Source of the DNA: UBA8437 sp963580005
GTDB lineage: Bacteria > Planctomycetota > Planctomycetia > Planctomycetales > Planctomycetaceae
Assembly (NCBI GenBank): GCA_963580005.1
Contig: CAUZJR010000364.1
Location: forward strand, 1 to 5,853
Reading direction: 5' to 3'
DNA: 5,853 bases
Both the position numbers and the translations under genes were made by a program. Shown here piece after piece: positions 5,491 through 5,853 of the stretch (position 1 is the first letter of the stretch; each line of letters opens with the position of its first letter). The notes under the pieces are model-generated. The model saw only the letters and a program-made list of their open reading frames with translations. It had not been told where the DNA came from and made no database searches.

Positions 5491-5853
5491 TCAGCTTGCC
5501 GGTTGGTCGGTCAGCGTTTCGATTTTTTCGAGCAGGCCGGGCAGCCGGATGGGCTTGGTGTCGTACTCGTCGCAGCCGGCCTCGAGGGCCTGTTCTCGGT
5601 CGCCGGCGAGTGCATGTGCAGTGAGGGCGATGATGGGCGATGATGGGCGATGATGGGCGATGATGGGCGATGATGGGCGATGATGGGCGATGATGGGCGA
5701 TTCGCGGGTCTTTTCGTCGTTCTTGAGCAGTCGGGCGGCGTCGAGTCCGTCCATGTCGGGCAGGCTGATGTCCATCAGGATGATGTCGGGGTTCTGCTGC
5801 CTGGCCGCTTCAATCCCCTCGCCGCCGGTGGCCACGGCGATCACCTGGTGCCC
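5491..5853 (-). CDS. Response regulator receiver (REC) domain, 5'-truncated, with repeat insertion
   Basis: The frame enters from the right edge, so the N-terminus with the acidic pair of the phosphorylation pocket is outside the window. In-window sequence begins GHQVIAVATGGEG. It contains the phospho-acceptor Asp in DIILMDISLPDMDG (codon 5770-5772), the conserved Thr in IALTAHA (5620-5622) and the Lys in YDTKPI (5554-5556), and ends shortly after helix 5 at the TGA 5491-5493. It is therefore a stand-alone DivK-like receiver or the C-terminal receiver of a larger protein; no output domain follows. Between helix 3 (KNDEKTRE) and strand 4 there are 20 extra residues, two copies of the decapeptide SPIIAHHRPS, produced by a 10-bp DNA repeat. 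The last repeat copy restores the normal SPIIALTA, so the core fold might survive with an enlarged loop. The partner kinase downstream is only a remnant. Receiver identity is secure; whether this allele is functional is uncertain. Confidence 0.88.
   Translation of the reverse strand, partial: GHQVIAVATGGEGIEAARQQNPDIILMDISLPDMDGLDAARLLKNDEKTRESPIIAHHRPSSPIIAHHRPSSPIIALTAHALAGDREQALEAGCDEYDTKPIRLPGLLEKIETLTDQPAS
5631..5700. repeat. 10-bp tandem repeat, seven perfect copies, inside the receiver gene
   Basis: TGATGGGCGA occurs seven times head to tail with no mismatch. A partial copy GGGCGA precedes it at 5625-5630. A single copy would encode the normal SPIIALTA of a receiver domain, so six units (60 bp, 20 codons) are extra. 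Perfect identity points to recent slippage expansion. Copy numbers 1, 4 and 7 keep the downstream frame; others shift it. Confidence 0.95.

Noticed and set aside
5356..5643. Plus-strand frame opposite the receiver domain
   Set aside because: It is antisense to the conserved DTKP and ALTA coding sequence and ends in the tandem repeat; it is a shadow.
5625..5700. CRISPR array
   Set aside because: The 10-bp units are directly adjacent, with no spacers, and lie inside a receiver-domain coding sequence.

Overview
The window looks like chromosomal DNA from a member of the Planctomycetota. The evidence is GC-rich sequence and three protein families that are expanded in that phylum (DUF1592/1588/1585 cytochrome-type, DUF1552 and DUF1501), two of them with twin-arginine-type N-termini. 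No RNA gene, transposase, integrase or CRISPR array was seen. No gene symbol is justified.

Left part, plus strand (1-3695): a tight three-gene run. A DUF1592-family protein with a single CxxCH haem motif enters from beyond the left edge. It overlaps a complete DUF1552 protein by 11 bp. That gene in turn overlaps, through a GTGA junction, a secreted pentapeptide-repeat protein. All three look exported or envelope-associated. The first two are a common planctomycete pair of unknown biochemical role. The pentapeptide gene has no stop at the end of its repeat array and runs 179 bp antisense into the next gene.

Middle, minus strand (3517-4854): a complete DUF1501 protein (alkaline phosphatase/sulfatase-like superfamily) with a canonical SRRKFL twin-arginine signal. 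It converges on the pentapeptide gene. The DUF1549/DUF1553 cytochrome partner that often accompanies DUF1501 genes is not beside it.

Right part, minus strand (4992-5853): the remains of a two-component locus. A response-regulator receiver domain enters from the right edge and ends at 5491. About 300 bp further downstream is only the last part of a histidine-kinase ATPase domain (G2 box and beyond), with the H, N and G1 boxes gone. The gap between them is rich in inverted repeats. The receiver coding sequence carries seven perfect copies of a 10-bp unit (5631-5700), equal to a 60-bp, 20-residue in-frame expansion just before strand beta-4. Because the unit is not a multiple of three, gain or loss of single copies would switch the reading frame. 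This is the most unusual signal in the window, and it may be either a contingency-type locus or a decaying gene.
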